In this document: piece by piece, positions 26,322-34,249 of the stretch
How positions within the stretch are numbered: position 1 is the stretch's first letter
How the letters are laid out: every line of letters starts with the position of its first letter
NCBI GenBank assembly: GCA_947456055.1
Contig: CANGSR010000004.1
Location: 1 to 41,930, forward strand
DNA from: Chitinophagaceae bacterium
Lineage (GTDB): Bacteria > Bacteroidota > Bacteroidia > Chitinophagales > Chitinophagaceae
Reading direction: 5' to 3'
DNA: 41,930 bases
The notes under the pieces: model-generated
Database searches by the model: none
Told to the model about the DNA's origin: nothing
What the model saw: only the letters and a program-made list of their open reading frames with translations
Position numbers and translations under genes: made by a program

Positions 26322-27116
26322 ATGCCCGATTCTAAGATAAAAATAATAATCCTTGATGATGAAAAGGAGGCCTGCAATAACCTTAAAAACATCATTACCG
26401 AATACATTGACACTCAAATAGAAATAGTAGGTATAGCTTATAATACAATACAGGCTGGTAAATTAATAGACGAGTTTCAACCAGATGCTGTATTCCTTGA
26501 TATTGACATGCCTACCGAAAATGCCTTTAATTTCCTTAGCCGCATTACGCCATTCAATTTTGAGGTAATCTTTGTTACAGCATACGACGATTATGCAATT
26601 AAGGCCTTCAAGCTCAATGCAATAGACTATATTCTAAAACCTATTAGTATTGTTGAATTGAAAAATGCAGTTGATAAGCTTTCAGAAAGATTAAATGCAA
26701 AGAAATTAATTGCTTCTAAAGCCAGCACTTACACTGATATAGGTACCCTTATAAATAATAGGGCCAAAAATTCGAGAATCACACTCAAAGATGGCAATCA
26801 TATAGAAGTAATAGAGTTTAGCGATATCTATTTTATCGAGGCCCAGGGGAGCTATTCAAGAATTCTGTTTCAGAAAAACAATAATGCAAAAGAAATAATA
26901 ATGAGCACTTCTTTGGCTGAATATGAAGAGATTTTCCCAAAAGATTTGTTTTATAGGATTCACAAATCCTACCTTATCAATTGCCGGCACGTTAAGAATA
27001 TTATTAAAGATGAGTTTTGCCATGTGGTCATTAAAGAATTCAATCTTCCTGTAAGTCGCAGGAGATTCCCCCTTTTGGTTGATTTTCTGAAAACCAATGA
27101 ATTCTATTATGCATAG
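26322..27116 (+). CDS. LytTR-family response regulator
   Basis: 264 residues. Receiver domain 1-~125 with the acidic pair Asp12/Asp13, the phospho-acceptor Asp60 in VFLDIDMP, Thr86 in VTAYDDYA and Lys106 in YILKP. The C-terminal LytTR DNA-binding domain covers about 150-262 ('RITLKDGNHIEVIEFSDIYFIEA', shown in part, 'FYRIHKSYLINCRHVKNI', 'LPVSRRRFPLL'). LytTR domains bind paired direct repeats near a GTT core, and such a pair is found just past the kinase gene at 30083-30111. The gene precedes and overlaps the sensor kinase gene by a few bases, so both are translated from one message. Confidence 0.95.
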   Translation: MPDSKIKIIILDDEKEACNNLKNIITEYIDTQIEIVGIAYNTIQAGKLIDEFQPDAVFLDIDMPTENAFNFLSRITPFNFEVIFVTAYDDYAIKAFKLNAIDYILKPISIVELKNAVDKLSERLNAKKLIASKASTYTDIGTLINNRAKNSRITLKDGNHIEVIEFSDIYFIEAQGSYSRILFQKNNNAKEIIMSTSLAEYEEIFPKDLFYRIHKSYLINCRHVKNIIKDEFCHVVIKEFNLPVSRRRFPLLVDFLKTNEFYYA

Positions 27117-30027
27117 GCTTATCATAGTTTTCAGCTTATTAATAATCTCCTTATCCATACCCCTCCCCTCCTTTTGTCAAGACTACCCCATGGTACACTT
27201 TACCATGGCCGATGGCTTGCCCAGTAATACCGTGTATGATATTTACAAGGATACCAAAGGCTATTTATGGGTTTCTACTGATAAAGGTATCGCCCGTTAT
27301 AATGGCATAAGGTTCGAGGTTTTTACCACCTTCGACGGATTGCCTGATAATGAAATATTCTTTTTCCAGGAAGATTATTTTGGCCGTTTATGGCTGGCTA
27401 CTTTTAATGGCAATCTATGTTTTTATAAAGATGGCATGTTCCATACTGCCCAGAATACACCTTACCTCAGGATGGATTTCAAAACATCTTTCATCAAAAA
27501 TATCTTTCTGGAAAAGGATAGTAGCATTAGTTTCATCTTTTCCGAACAATTGAAATTCATCAATATAAACAAGGACATTACCCATACTTATCATATTGAT
27601 TCATCAAATGGACAGGCAAGTATTTTCTATTTAAAAAAACTCAATGACACTTCATTTGCTATTTCATTTGGCAATAAAACCTACTATTTAAACGATAAAA
27701 ACAAGGTTACCAAATCAGTAATAATTGAAGATTCATTAGCTACCAATTATATCTGGATACAGCATAGCGATTACTACTTTAATGACCGTATCATTAAAAA
27801 TGGACATAATAGCATTATTCACAGATTTAAGCCAGGTTTTACTTCCACCTACGACTTGCATAGAGCACTATTAGCTGATGGAAATATATACCTATGTACC
27901 AATAATGGCGTTTTTGTAAATGATACAAACCATATCCTTGCAGGCAATAATATATCATGTATTAATCAGGATATTAAAGGTAATTACTGGTTTGGGTCTC
28001 TTGGCAACGGCATCTTCACCAAATACTCCAAAGGCACACAATTATTCAAAAACCACTACAACGAAAAGGTAAAATACAGTGTTAACATTAAAAACCAGTT
28101 GTTTTATATCACCTACGACAATATGGTCTTCACATTCAAAAATGGCAAAAGCACCCTATTATTCAATTATTTTGGTTTTAAAAATGAGAAATACCAAAAA
28201 GGAGTAGAACCAGCTTATTATATCGACACTAACTATAAATATTACTGCTTCTACTACAATGAATATATTACCATTGAGAATATTTTAGCAAGGCAATTGA
28301 GTATTAAACGCCTTAAAAGCTCAAATAGCTTTAACGACATTAAAGCACTATACCTTGATGGACCAACGATATACCAACAAAACAGGGTAAATATTTTCAG
28401 GCTCGATGCAGGAAACCTCAAACCAGGTGATGACTATAATAATTTAATTCATCCTCTAACGGACGTAAGGATTAAATTAAGGATTTATGCTTCCGGCAGG
28501 GATGTAAACAACTACATATGGTATTCTACTATCAACACTATCAATAAAATAGTTCAGGATACCCCTATTGATCAGAAACAATTCCGGAATATAGCCTTCA
28601 AATCATTTATTCTTCACTACAATTATATGGTAGGATATACCCATGAAAACCAAATGATTGTTTGTAAAGATTATGATAAGGACATCAAAATAGATTCAAT
28701 ACCTTTCCAAAATTGCATCTGGAATAAGTTCTATCCTATCGATAGAACCCATCTTATTGTGAGTACCAATAATCTATATAGGCTAATCACATTAAATGAA
28801 ATGGGAAATGGGAAAATCGCATCAGTTACGGCTATTGAAAATCCGTATATACCCCTTTTGGCAGAATCGGTAATTTCCGACACATCAAATTGTTACTTCT
28901 TTAAGGATGGGGATATTACAAGTATAAGTATTAAAAGTATACTGCAAAAACCAGAACCACCTGAAATCTATTTTGGTGTCCTGAAAACAAATAATAAAAG
29001 TTTTAATATTGGTAAGGTTTTAGAAATCCCCTACGATGATGCTAGGAATATGCAGATAGTATTTTCGGCCTTATCTTTCAATAGCAAATATGTACAATAC
29101 CAATATTCATTTTCTAAAAATGCCTTAGTCAGCTGGACCGATCTTAATGGAGAAGAAATTAGCCTGGTGAACCTGGGCTACGGTACTTATAATATCAAAG
29201 TAAGAGCCAAAACTATTTCTAGCAATTACTCCACCCCCATCCAGTTTACACTTGTTGTTTTAAGACCCTGGTGGGCTATGTGGTGGTTTTTATTAGTATG
29301 TATTGTTATTTCTGTAAGTATGGTTGTCTTATTGGTCAGGACCCGGATCAGGAATGCAATCCACAAACGGGAGAAAGAACATAACAACGAAATAAAATTC
29401 ATGAAATCGGAATACAAAACCATGAATGCCCTAATGAACCCCCACTTTATTTTTAATACACTCAATAATGTGCAGGGTCTTGTGAACAGGAACGATAAAC
29501 TGGCCGCTAATGAGTATTTAAGGGTGTTTGCCGACCTTATTAGGCAAAACATGCACAACATTACCAAAGAGCTGATACCGCTGCAGAAAGAGATTGATTT
29601 GGTGAACAACTACCTAACCCTCGAAAAACTCCGGTTTAAAGAACACCTTAATTACGTCATTAATATTGATGACGATGTAGACATTACCGACATTAATATC
29701 CCACCACTTCTAATACAACCACTCGTAGAGAATTCCATAAAACACGGCATCCTGCCAATGGAATCCGAAGATGGCAGTATAGAAATTAACATCTACGAAA
29801 AAGAACACATCCTGCATATAGAGGTCAGGGACAATGGCATTGGATTTGACGCATCAAATAAAAATAAGATAGCCGGCCATGAGTCTTTCGGACTAGAAAA
29901 TATCAGGAAACGTATTGAACAGCTCAACATAATCCAGGATATGAACTTATCATTTACAATCACCGAGATACCCGCTGCTAAAAACAATAACAGATGGACT
30001 ATAGTAACAATACTGATACCCGAATAG
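27109..30027 (+). CDS. Sensor histidine kinase with periplasmic beta-propeller (LytS-type)
   Basis: 972 residues from the ATG at 27109, which overlaps the regulator's stop by 8 bp (ATGCATAG); an ATG at 27097 would add four residues. A signal peptide (ends PSFCQ) is followed by Reg_prop propeller repeats, clear near the start ('MADGLPSNTVYDIYKDTKGY', 'LWLATFNG') and again further on ('CINQDIKGNYWFGSLGNG'). A Y_Y_Y-type Ig-like domain follows ('YGTYNIKVRAK'), then one membrane segment (about 720-745). The His_kinase domain has the phospho-acceptor in 'NPHFIFNTLNN' (His about 780), and the ATPase has 'PLLIQPLVENSIKHG' and 'DNGIGF'. Unlike hybrid systems it has no receiver or AraC domain and works with the separate LytTR regulator. 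Ligand unknown; propeller sensors of this type often sense periplasmic glycans. Confidence 0.93.
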   Translation: MHRLIIVFSLLIISLSIPLPSFCQDYPMVHFTMADGLPSNTVYDIYKDTKGYLWVSTDKGIARYNGIRFEVFTTFDGLPDNEIFFFQEDYFGRLWLATFNGNLCFYKDGMFHTAQNTPYLRMDFKTSFIKNIFLEKDSSISFIFSEQLKFININKDITHTYHIDSSNGQASIFYLKKLNDTSFAISFGNKTYYLNDKNKVTKSVIIEDSLATNYIWIQHSDYYFNDRIIKNGHNSIIHRFKPGFTSTYDLHRALLADGNIYLCTNNGVFVNDTNHILAGNNISCINQDIKGNYWFGSLGNGIFTKYSKGTQLFKNHYNEKVKYSVNIKNQLFYITYDNMVFTFKNGKSTLLFNYFGFKNEKYQKGVEPAYYIDTNYKYYCFYYNEYITIENILARQLSIKRLKSSNSFNDIKALYLDGPTIYQQNRVNIFRLDAGNLKPGDDYNNLIHPLTDVRIKLRIYASGRDVNNYIWYSTINTINKIVQDTPIDQKQFRNIAFKSFILHYNYMVGYTHENQMIVCKDYDKDIKIDSIPFQNCIWNKFYPIDRTHLIVSTNNLYRLITLNEMGNGKIASVTAIENPYIPLLAESVISDTSNCYFFKDGDITSISIKSILQKPEPPEIYFGVLKTNNKSFNIGKVLEIPYDDARNMQIVFSALSFNSKYVQYQYSFSKNALVSWTDLNGEEISLVNLGYGTYNIKVRAKTISSNYSTPIQFTLVVLRPWWAMWWFLLVCIVISVSMVVLLVRTRIRNAIHKREKEHNNEIKFMKSEYKTMNALMNPHFIFNTLNNVQGLVNRNDKLAANEYLRVFADLIRQNMHNITKELIPLQKEIDLVNNYLTLEKLRFKEHLNYVINIDDDVDITDINIPPLLIQPLVENSIKHGILPMESEDGSIEINIYEKEHILHIEVRDNGIGFDASNKNKIAGHESFGLENIRKRIEQLNIIQDMNLSFTITEIPAAKNNNRWTIVTILIPE

Positions 30028-30082
30028 CTAACATTTTTCTCACTCCCTTAGCAGTATTTCCCCGAAGACATGGTAGTTTTTG

Positions 30083-30111
30083 ACCGTTAATAAACTTTTA
30101 CGACCGTTAGA
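30083..30111 (+). promoter_or_regulatory. Candidate LytTR binding site (direct repeats)
   Basis: ACCGTTAAT (30083-30091) and ACCGTTAGA (30103-30111), with an 11-bp spacer (period 20 bp). The published LytTR-site form is two direct repeats of [TA][AC][CA]GTTN[AG][TG], about two helical turns apart with a 12-13 bp spacer. The first repeat fits at all positions, the second at all but the last, and the spacing is one base short. It lies 55 bp after the stop of the sensor kinase gene. Confidence 0.55.
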
Positions 30112-30115
30112 AAAC

Positions 30116-30123
30116 TATTTTTG
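30116..30123 (+). promoter_or_regulatory. TAnnTTTG (-7) box next to the LytTR-like repeats
   Basis: TATTTTTG is an exact -7 element 4 bp after the second repeat. No TTG/TTTG lies at the expected -33 distance; that space holds the repeats instead. This is the usual design of a promoter that depends on an activator. The expected start of transcription is about 30128-30131. Confidence 0.5.
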
Positions 30124-30127
30124 ATTA

Positions 30128-30261
30128 AATAAGCTGGTAAAAATAGATTGCACCCTGATTCGTTACCCACCTATCTATCCCATCAACGCCCCTTAATAAC
30201 CTTGCTTATTTTCTCATGGAAAATATTCCCCCAAACCAGGCTAGCACCTGGTTTTTTTTGT
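30128..30261 (+). ncRNA. Candidate small RNA (inferred, about 130 nt)
   Basis: Bounded by the -7 box at 30116-30123 and the terminator at 30234-30261. The predicted 5' end AAATAAGC (30127-30134) is complementary to GCTTATTT (30204-30211), which would close a structured RNA with a C-rich, mostly unpaired middle (ACCCACCTATCTATCCC). No protein-like open frame fills the space. The 5' and 3' ends are inferred, not observed. The alternative is that the terminator simply ends the kinase transcript 207 nt after its stop codon. Confidence 0.35.
30234..30261 (+). terminator. Intrinsic terminator
   Basis: A perfect 7-bp stem AACCAGG (30234-30240) with CCTGGTT (30247-30253), a 6-nt loop and a run of eight Ts. 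It is on the plus strand between the sensor kinase gene and the Nudix gene. Confidence 0.9.
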
Positions 30262-30537
30262 TTCAATTATTATTCTTACAATATTGGTTAGATTGCCTTG
30301 GGATAATTGATTGGGAAGCTTCAAAAAAAGTAGTCCCCCCAGGAAGAAATCAATTTACAGCCCTATTTATCATTAACATAACTTCAGAAATAATCCTTGC
30401 GGATTGTATCTTTGTTAAGCTGGCATTATTGATTTTTATGCAAATGTTCAGATTTACCAATTTGCAGGTCTACAAATATAATCTGTTGGAAAATCCTTAT
30501 ACCCGGCTTAATTCTTAAACCATAATCTATACGTTTT

Positions 30538-30963
30538 ATGCTTATACAGAATATTAAAATAGCCGCCGATGCCCTGGTGTTCAGCAAGGGTGAAGAATTG
30601 CAGATACTGCTTATAAAACGCAAAAACTACCCTGATATAGGCAAATGGGCCTTCCCGGGCGGGTTTGTTGAGGATGATGAAGATCTCGAAGCAGCAGCTA
30701 TCCGAGAGCTGGAGGAAGAAACCAGCCTCAAGGTTCCTTCTATGACCCAATTACACACCTTCGGTAAGCCAGGGCGTGATCCAAGGGGCAGGACCGTATC
30801 TGTAATACATTATGCTTTTACCAATGCGGCAGAAACTACCGTGGTAGGCCAGGATGATGCTGCACATGCCGAATGGGTAAATGTAAAAGACATTACAGAC
30901 ATGGCTTTCGACCACAAAATGATTTTGGATTTTGCGTTGGATGTGCTTGCCGGTCAATTATAG
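30538..30963 (+). CDS. Nudix hydrolase
   Basis: 141 residues, cytoplasmic. The Nudix box (Gx5Ex7REUxEExxU) is complete at residues 42-64: GFVEDDEDLEAAAIRELEEE, followed by TSL. The N-terminal strand 'ALVFSKGEELQILLIKRKNY' and 'GKWAFPGGFVEDDE', together with 'RDPRGRTVSVIHYAF' after the box, are typical of the ADP-ribose/NrtR-like branch, so ADP-ribose or a related nucleotide sugar is a plausible substrate. No C-terminal DNA-binding domain is present, which excludes an NrtR regulator. It is convergent with the aspartokinase gene, with 11 bp between the stops. Confidence 0.93.
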   Translation: MLIQNIKIAADALVFSKGEELQILLIKRKNYPDIGKWAFPGGFVEDDEDLEAAAIRELEEETSLKVPSMTQLHTFGKPGRDPRGRTVSVIHYAFTNAAETTVVGQDDAAHAEWVNVKDITDMAFDHKMILDFALDVLAGQL

Positions 30964-30974
30964 TATTAATCTAC

Positions 30975-32240
30975 CTACTTCATTACCACCTGAATAGTCT
31001 TCCGGGTTTCCTGTCGAAGAAGAATAGATTTCGTTTTGGTTAACTCAAAAAATACTTCATTGGTAAAATGGCGTATCGTTAGCAATTGCACATGCTCATT
31101 GATAGCCACTTTGTAGTCGAGGTTTAATGACTGTATAAGGGCCTTAACTTTGTCCTCTCTGTTATCTATACAAGCTACAAAACTGATAGCCGCATTTTGG
31201 ATAATATTTATCTTGATTTTCAGGTTGTGGAAGATACCGTAAATTTTGCTTAGGTTATCTTCCGTAATAAATGAGAAATCTCGGGTGGTAACCTGTATCA
31301 ACACCTGGTTTTCTTTTAATACAATTATTGGCGGGTAAGGGGTGCTACCCACCTCCGCTTTTATTACCGAGCCTGTAAGTGCCTTATCCAGAAAGCACTT
31401 TACATATAGGGGAATGTTTTTATTCTGTAGTGGTTTTATGGTTTTAGGGTGTATAATCTGCGCACCGTAGAAGGCCATTTCAATCACCTCATTATAGGTA
31501 ATTGCTTCAATTTTTACGGTATTCGGAAACAGTTTAGGGTCGGCATTTTGCAGCCCGTTTACATCTTTCCAGATGGTGACCGACTCCATATTCAGCATAT
31601 TGGCTAGTATAGCCGCAGTATAGTCACTACCCTCCCTACCCAGGGTTACCGATTTGTCGGTTTGTGTAGAGCCTATAAATCCCTGTACCACCACTACCTT
31701 ATCCTGTTTTAATTTCCTGCCAATTGTGGCTTCAGCCTGGAGTTTTGTGAAATCCCAGTTTACCACAGCATCCCTGTAGGTATCATCTGTTCTTATCACA
31801 TTCCTTATATCCACCCAGCTATTGGTGATATTGCATTGTTGCAGGTATATGGCAAAAATATGTGAGGATAGCAGTTCACCTATGCATACTATCTGGTCGT
31901 AAGAATAATCATATTTCGAACTGACTACATTTTTAACAGCCTTTTCTAGCTCTTCAAAGTGTGGTTTTAGTTCCTTTGTGGCAATAGCATAGTGAGTTTC
32001 ATCAAGCAAGCCTTTGGCATAATCCAGGTGTTTCAATTCAATACCCTGGGCTAAATCAAGGGCATCATCAATTTCGCCCGAGCAGGCCAGGTTTACAATG
32101 CGTTCCAACGCATTGGTGGTTTTGCCCAGTGCGGAGAGAACAACCAGTAATGGTTGGTCAACATCATTAATGATAGGTATTAACGCCGCCATTCTGCCGG
32201 CATCTGCAATAGAAGCACCACCAAATTTATAAACCTGCAT
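30975..32240 (-). CDS. lysC: Aspartate kinase (monofunctional)
   Basis: 421 residues from the ATG at 32240. This start is chosen because MQVYKFGGASI is the standard aspartokinase N-terminus, and because a TATATTTG box on the minus strand (32296-32289) overlaps the alternative start at 32291 and would put the transcript's 5' end after it. Kinase domain: KFGGAS near the start, 'GFIGSTQTDKSVTLGREGSDYTAAI' (shown in part) in the middle; tandem ACT domains at the C-terminus (from about 290). It makes 4-phospho-L-aspartate, the entry step to Lys, Met, Thr and diaminopimelate. Two ACT domains imply feedback inhibition, likely by lysine or threonine. It has no homoserine dehydrogenase fusion and no amino-acid operon around it. 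Confidence 0.93.
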   Translation of the reverse strand: MQVYKFGGASIADAGRMAALIPIINDVDQPLLVVLSALGKTTNALERIVNLACSGEIDDALDLAQGIELKHLDYAKGLLDETHYAIATKELKPHFEELEKAVKNVVSSKYDYSYDQIVCIGELLSSHIFAIYLQQCNITNSWVDIRNVIRTDDTYRDAVVNWDFTKLQAEATIGRKLKQDKVVVVQGFIGSTQTDKSVTLGREGSDYTAAILANMLNMESVTIWKDVNGLQNADPKLFPNTVKIEAITYNEVIEMAFYGAQIIHPKTIKPLQNKNIPLYVKCFLDKALTGSVIKAEVGSTPYPPIIVLKENQVLIQVTTRDFSFITEDNLSKIYGIFHNLKIKINIIQNAAISFVACIDNREDKVKALIQSLNLDYKVAINEHVQLLTIRHFTNEVFFELTKTKSILLRQETRKTIQVVMK

Positions 32241-32643
32241 AAAATTCAAATATTTATTACTCCTAAACCGACACTTTCGACCCGAGTGCAAATATAAGGG
32301 GATGTGGGTAATTGATTAATTGCAAAAGATAAGTAGTTGCGATTTAATGCATTTTTATACTGCTTCCTATTTTGTCGTCGGGTAGGATGCTTTAATATTT
32401 TGATATTGGTTTTAGAATTTGGAAACTATTTTTAAAATTTGTGATATTATATTTAAATATAATATTGTCGTATGCAGGCAGGTAGTAATGATAAGGAAAT
32501 GAATAGCTATTTCATGCAATTAAGCGAGTTTTTTATTAGGAACTTTGATTCTAAAAAATCAATTTCATCCCCATTCATTTTCCCTCCCCCACTTTTCCTT
32601 ATTTTCTTTAACTTCGTAATCGTATACTATTTTCTATAAGTCT
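32241..32643. other. Intergenic region between lysC and the M43 protease gene
   Basis: 403 bp, AT-rich. It holds the lysC -7 box (minus strand, 32296-32289) and a 22-bp perfect AT-only palindrome (32444-32465). A 54-codon open frame (32472-32636) begins MQAGSNDKEM and ends in a hydrophobic stretch, but shows no family features and is not called. No consensus promoter for the protease gene was found. Confidence 0.5.
32444..32465. repeat. 22-bp perfect palindrome
   Basis: ATATTATATTT followed by its exact reverse complement AAATATAATAT, with no central gap. It lies in a divergent intergenic region, about 200 bp from each start codon. It could be an operator, or chance in AT-rich DNA. Confidence 0.5.
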
Positions 32644-34041
32644 ATGAAGAAGAGCCTGATATCTTGTTTGCTACTATTGTGGTTTTTTGGTGCATTGGCA
32701 CAAAGGAAATGTGGTATTGCAGATGAACGGAATGCCATGATTGCACAGGACGCTTCATGGATTCAAAAATTTGAAAATCAACGTATTTCCCTACAATCCA
32801 TTGCTGATCAATATCTGCAACAGCATAATTCAGGTGGCGAACATAAGTCTACCACCATACCCACCATACCGGTTATCTTTCATATTATGGTTACCAATGC
32901 CCAATTGGCCCGTATGGGCGGTATGGATGGTATACAGATGAGGGTTGATTCACAAATAGCAGTTTTAAACAGGGACTACAACCGGCAAAATCCTGATTCC
33001 CTAGTGATTCCTGATTTATGGAAACCACTTTACGGCAATGCAGGTATCCACTTTGGGTTAGCGCATACCTCACCCATGGGCTGGAATAGCCCGGGATATG
33101 AATTGAAAATTATTCCCGATTTGCCCGGTGGTTTTAATGCCGGTTCGGGTGGGAATTATGGTGAGGCAAAATACGATTCTACAGGAGGGCTTAGTGCCTG
33201 GGACATAAGTAAGTATATAAATGTTTGGTGCTATAATTTTGCTGATGCCTCAGGTTACCTGGGGCTGACCTATGCCAAATCGTTTACCACTGCAACTACC
33301 CGCAACCAGGAAGGTATAAGTATTTATTACCCCGCTCTTGGATGCCAGGATACTGGCAATACATTGTTTTTCCCCTACGGACATAGTTTCAGGTTAGGAA
33401 GAACACTTACCCATGAAATGGGGCATTATTTTGAGATATGGCATACTTGGGGTGATGATGGCTTTGATGAATGCCCATGGACTGCCCTGAAAAGGGACGA
33501 TGGCATTGCCGACACCCCTCCACAGGGTAATTCTACAGCAGGAAACCCTGTTTATTCGATATCGGGTGGTACAATCAACGATGTTTGCAAAGATAGTATG
33601 ACGGTAAATATGCAGCCTATTGGCTATGCCTGCCTTGATTTCATGGATTATACCGATGATAGTGGTATGCATCTGTTTACACCCATGCAGGCGGCTGTGA
33701 TGGCCTCAATGGTTTTGCCGGGTGGGCAAAGCTATTCCTTAACCCAGCATCCCGAATTATTACAATATCCTGCCAATACTGGTATTGCAGGTGTAAAAGG
33801 AGACTTTAATTTTATTATATCACCAAACCCTACCACAGGTCTCATTTGTGTTTCATCATCACAAAAGATTCAAAAACTAGAGCTTTACAATGCAATTGGC
33901 CAGGAGATAAGGCAAACACCCACCCCAGGCCAGCAAGAAAACTATTATTCTATAGACTTATCAGGATTCAGTAAGGGTATTTACTTCCTTAGGTGTAACT
34001 TTGCATCTGGAAGCGTCATAAGTAAGGTGCTTTTGCAATAG
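32644..34041 (+). CDS. M43 family zinc metalloprotease with T9SS type A sorting domain
   Basis: 465 residues. Signal peptide 1-19 (ends FGALAQ). The catalytic domain covers about 75-365. The zinc motif HEMGHYFEIWH begins at His257; Glu stands where many metzincins have Gly, though M43 members also vary there. The downstream 'CLDFMDYTDD' (Met about 334) is the Met-turn, and 'CPWTALKRDDGIADTPP' is a usual pappalysin/cytophagalysin feature. The last 80 residues (from about 386, 'ISPNPTTG', 'LYNAIGQEIRQ', 'LSGFSKGIYFLRC') are a type A C-terminal sorting domain, cut off during export by the T9SS and used for surface attachment or release. The product is a secreted protease. Confidence 0.95.
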   Translation: MKKSLISCLLLLWFFGALAQRKCGIADERNAMIAQDASWIQKFENQRISLQSIADQYLQQHNSGGEHKSTTIPTIPVIFHIMVTNAQLARMGGMDGIQMRVDSQIAVLNRDYNRQNPDSLVIPDLWKPLYGNAGIHFGLAHTSPMGWNSPGYELKIIPDLPGGFNAGSGGNYGEAKYDSTGGLSAWDISKYINVWCYNFADASGYLGLTYAKSFTTATTRNQEGISIYYPALGCQDTGNTLFFPYGHSFRLGRTLTHEMGHYFEIWHTWGDDGFDECPWTALKRDDGIADTPPQGNSTAGNPVYSISGGTINDVCKDSMTVNMQPIGYACLDFMDYTDDSGMHLFTPMQAAVMASMVLPGGQSYSLTQHPELLQYPANTGIAGVKGDFNFIISPNPTTGLICVSSSQKIQKLELYNAIGQEIRQTPTPGQQENYYSIDLSGFSKGIYFLRCNFASGSVISKVLLQ

Positions 34042-34147
34042 GTTATAAATTGGTGTTATGATTAAAGGACATCCCCTCCCCCTTCGAAAGAAATGGGGAA
34101 TGTACACGCTTAGTGAATTGGCCTTTGGAGCAATTTTGAGGATATGA

Positions 34148-34241
34148 ATTTGCAACGTGTAGGCTTTCAACTTTTGACTTATAAATTTTGCATTTGCAAC
34201 GTTTGCGGTTTTTTGACTTTTTAATTTTAACTTTTGACTTA
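34148..34241 (+). repeat. Interleaved direct repeats before mqnE
   Basis: AACTTTTGACTTA occurs at 34169-34181 and again at 34229-34241, exactly 60 bp apart. ATTTGCAACGT occurs at 34148-34158 and 34192-34202. The tract reaches to within 8 bp of the mqnE start. Similar CTTTTGA-type words recur at 36421-36494. Confidence 0.6.
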
Positions 34242-34249
34242 ATAAAAAA

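Larger units (their letters stand above)
30028..30537. other. Intergenic region with regulatory site, -7 box and terminator
   Basis: 510 bp. In order: LytTR-like direct repeats (30083-30111), a TATTTTTG box (30116-30123), a C-rich stretch (about 30150-30200), a strong terminator (30234-30261), a TATCTTTG box (30407-30414) that may serve the Nudix gene, and about 120 nt of leader. An open frame at 30216-30518 runs straight through the terminator and has no family features, so it is not accepted as a gene. Confidence 0.6.

Noticed and set aside
30216-30518. Open frame of 100 codons on the plus strand after the sensor kinase
   Set aside because: A strong intrinsic terminator lies within its first 15 codons, the translation has no family features, and a -7 box for the next gene lies inside it.
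32472-32636. Open frame of 54 codons ending in a hydrophobic stretch
   Set aside because: AT-rich composition, no family features and no promoter; kept only as a remark in the intergenic entry.
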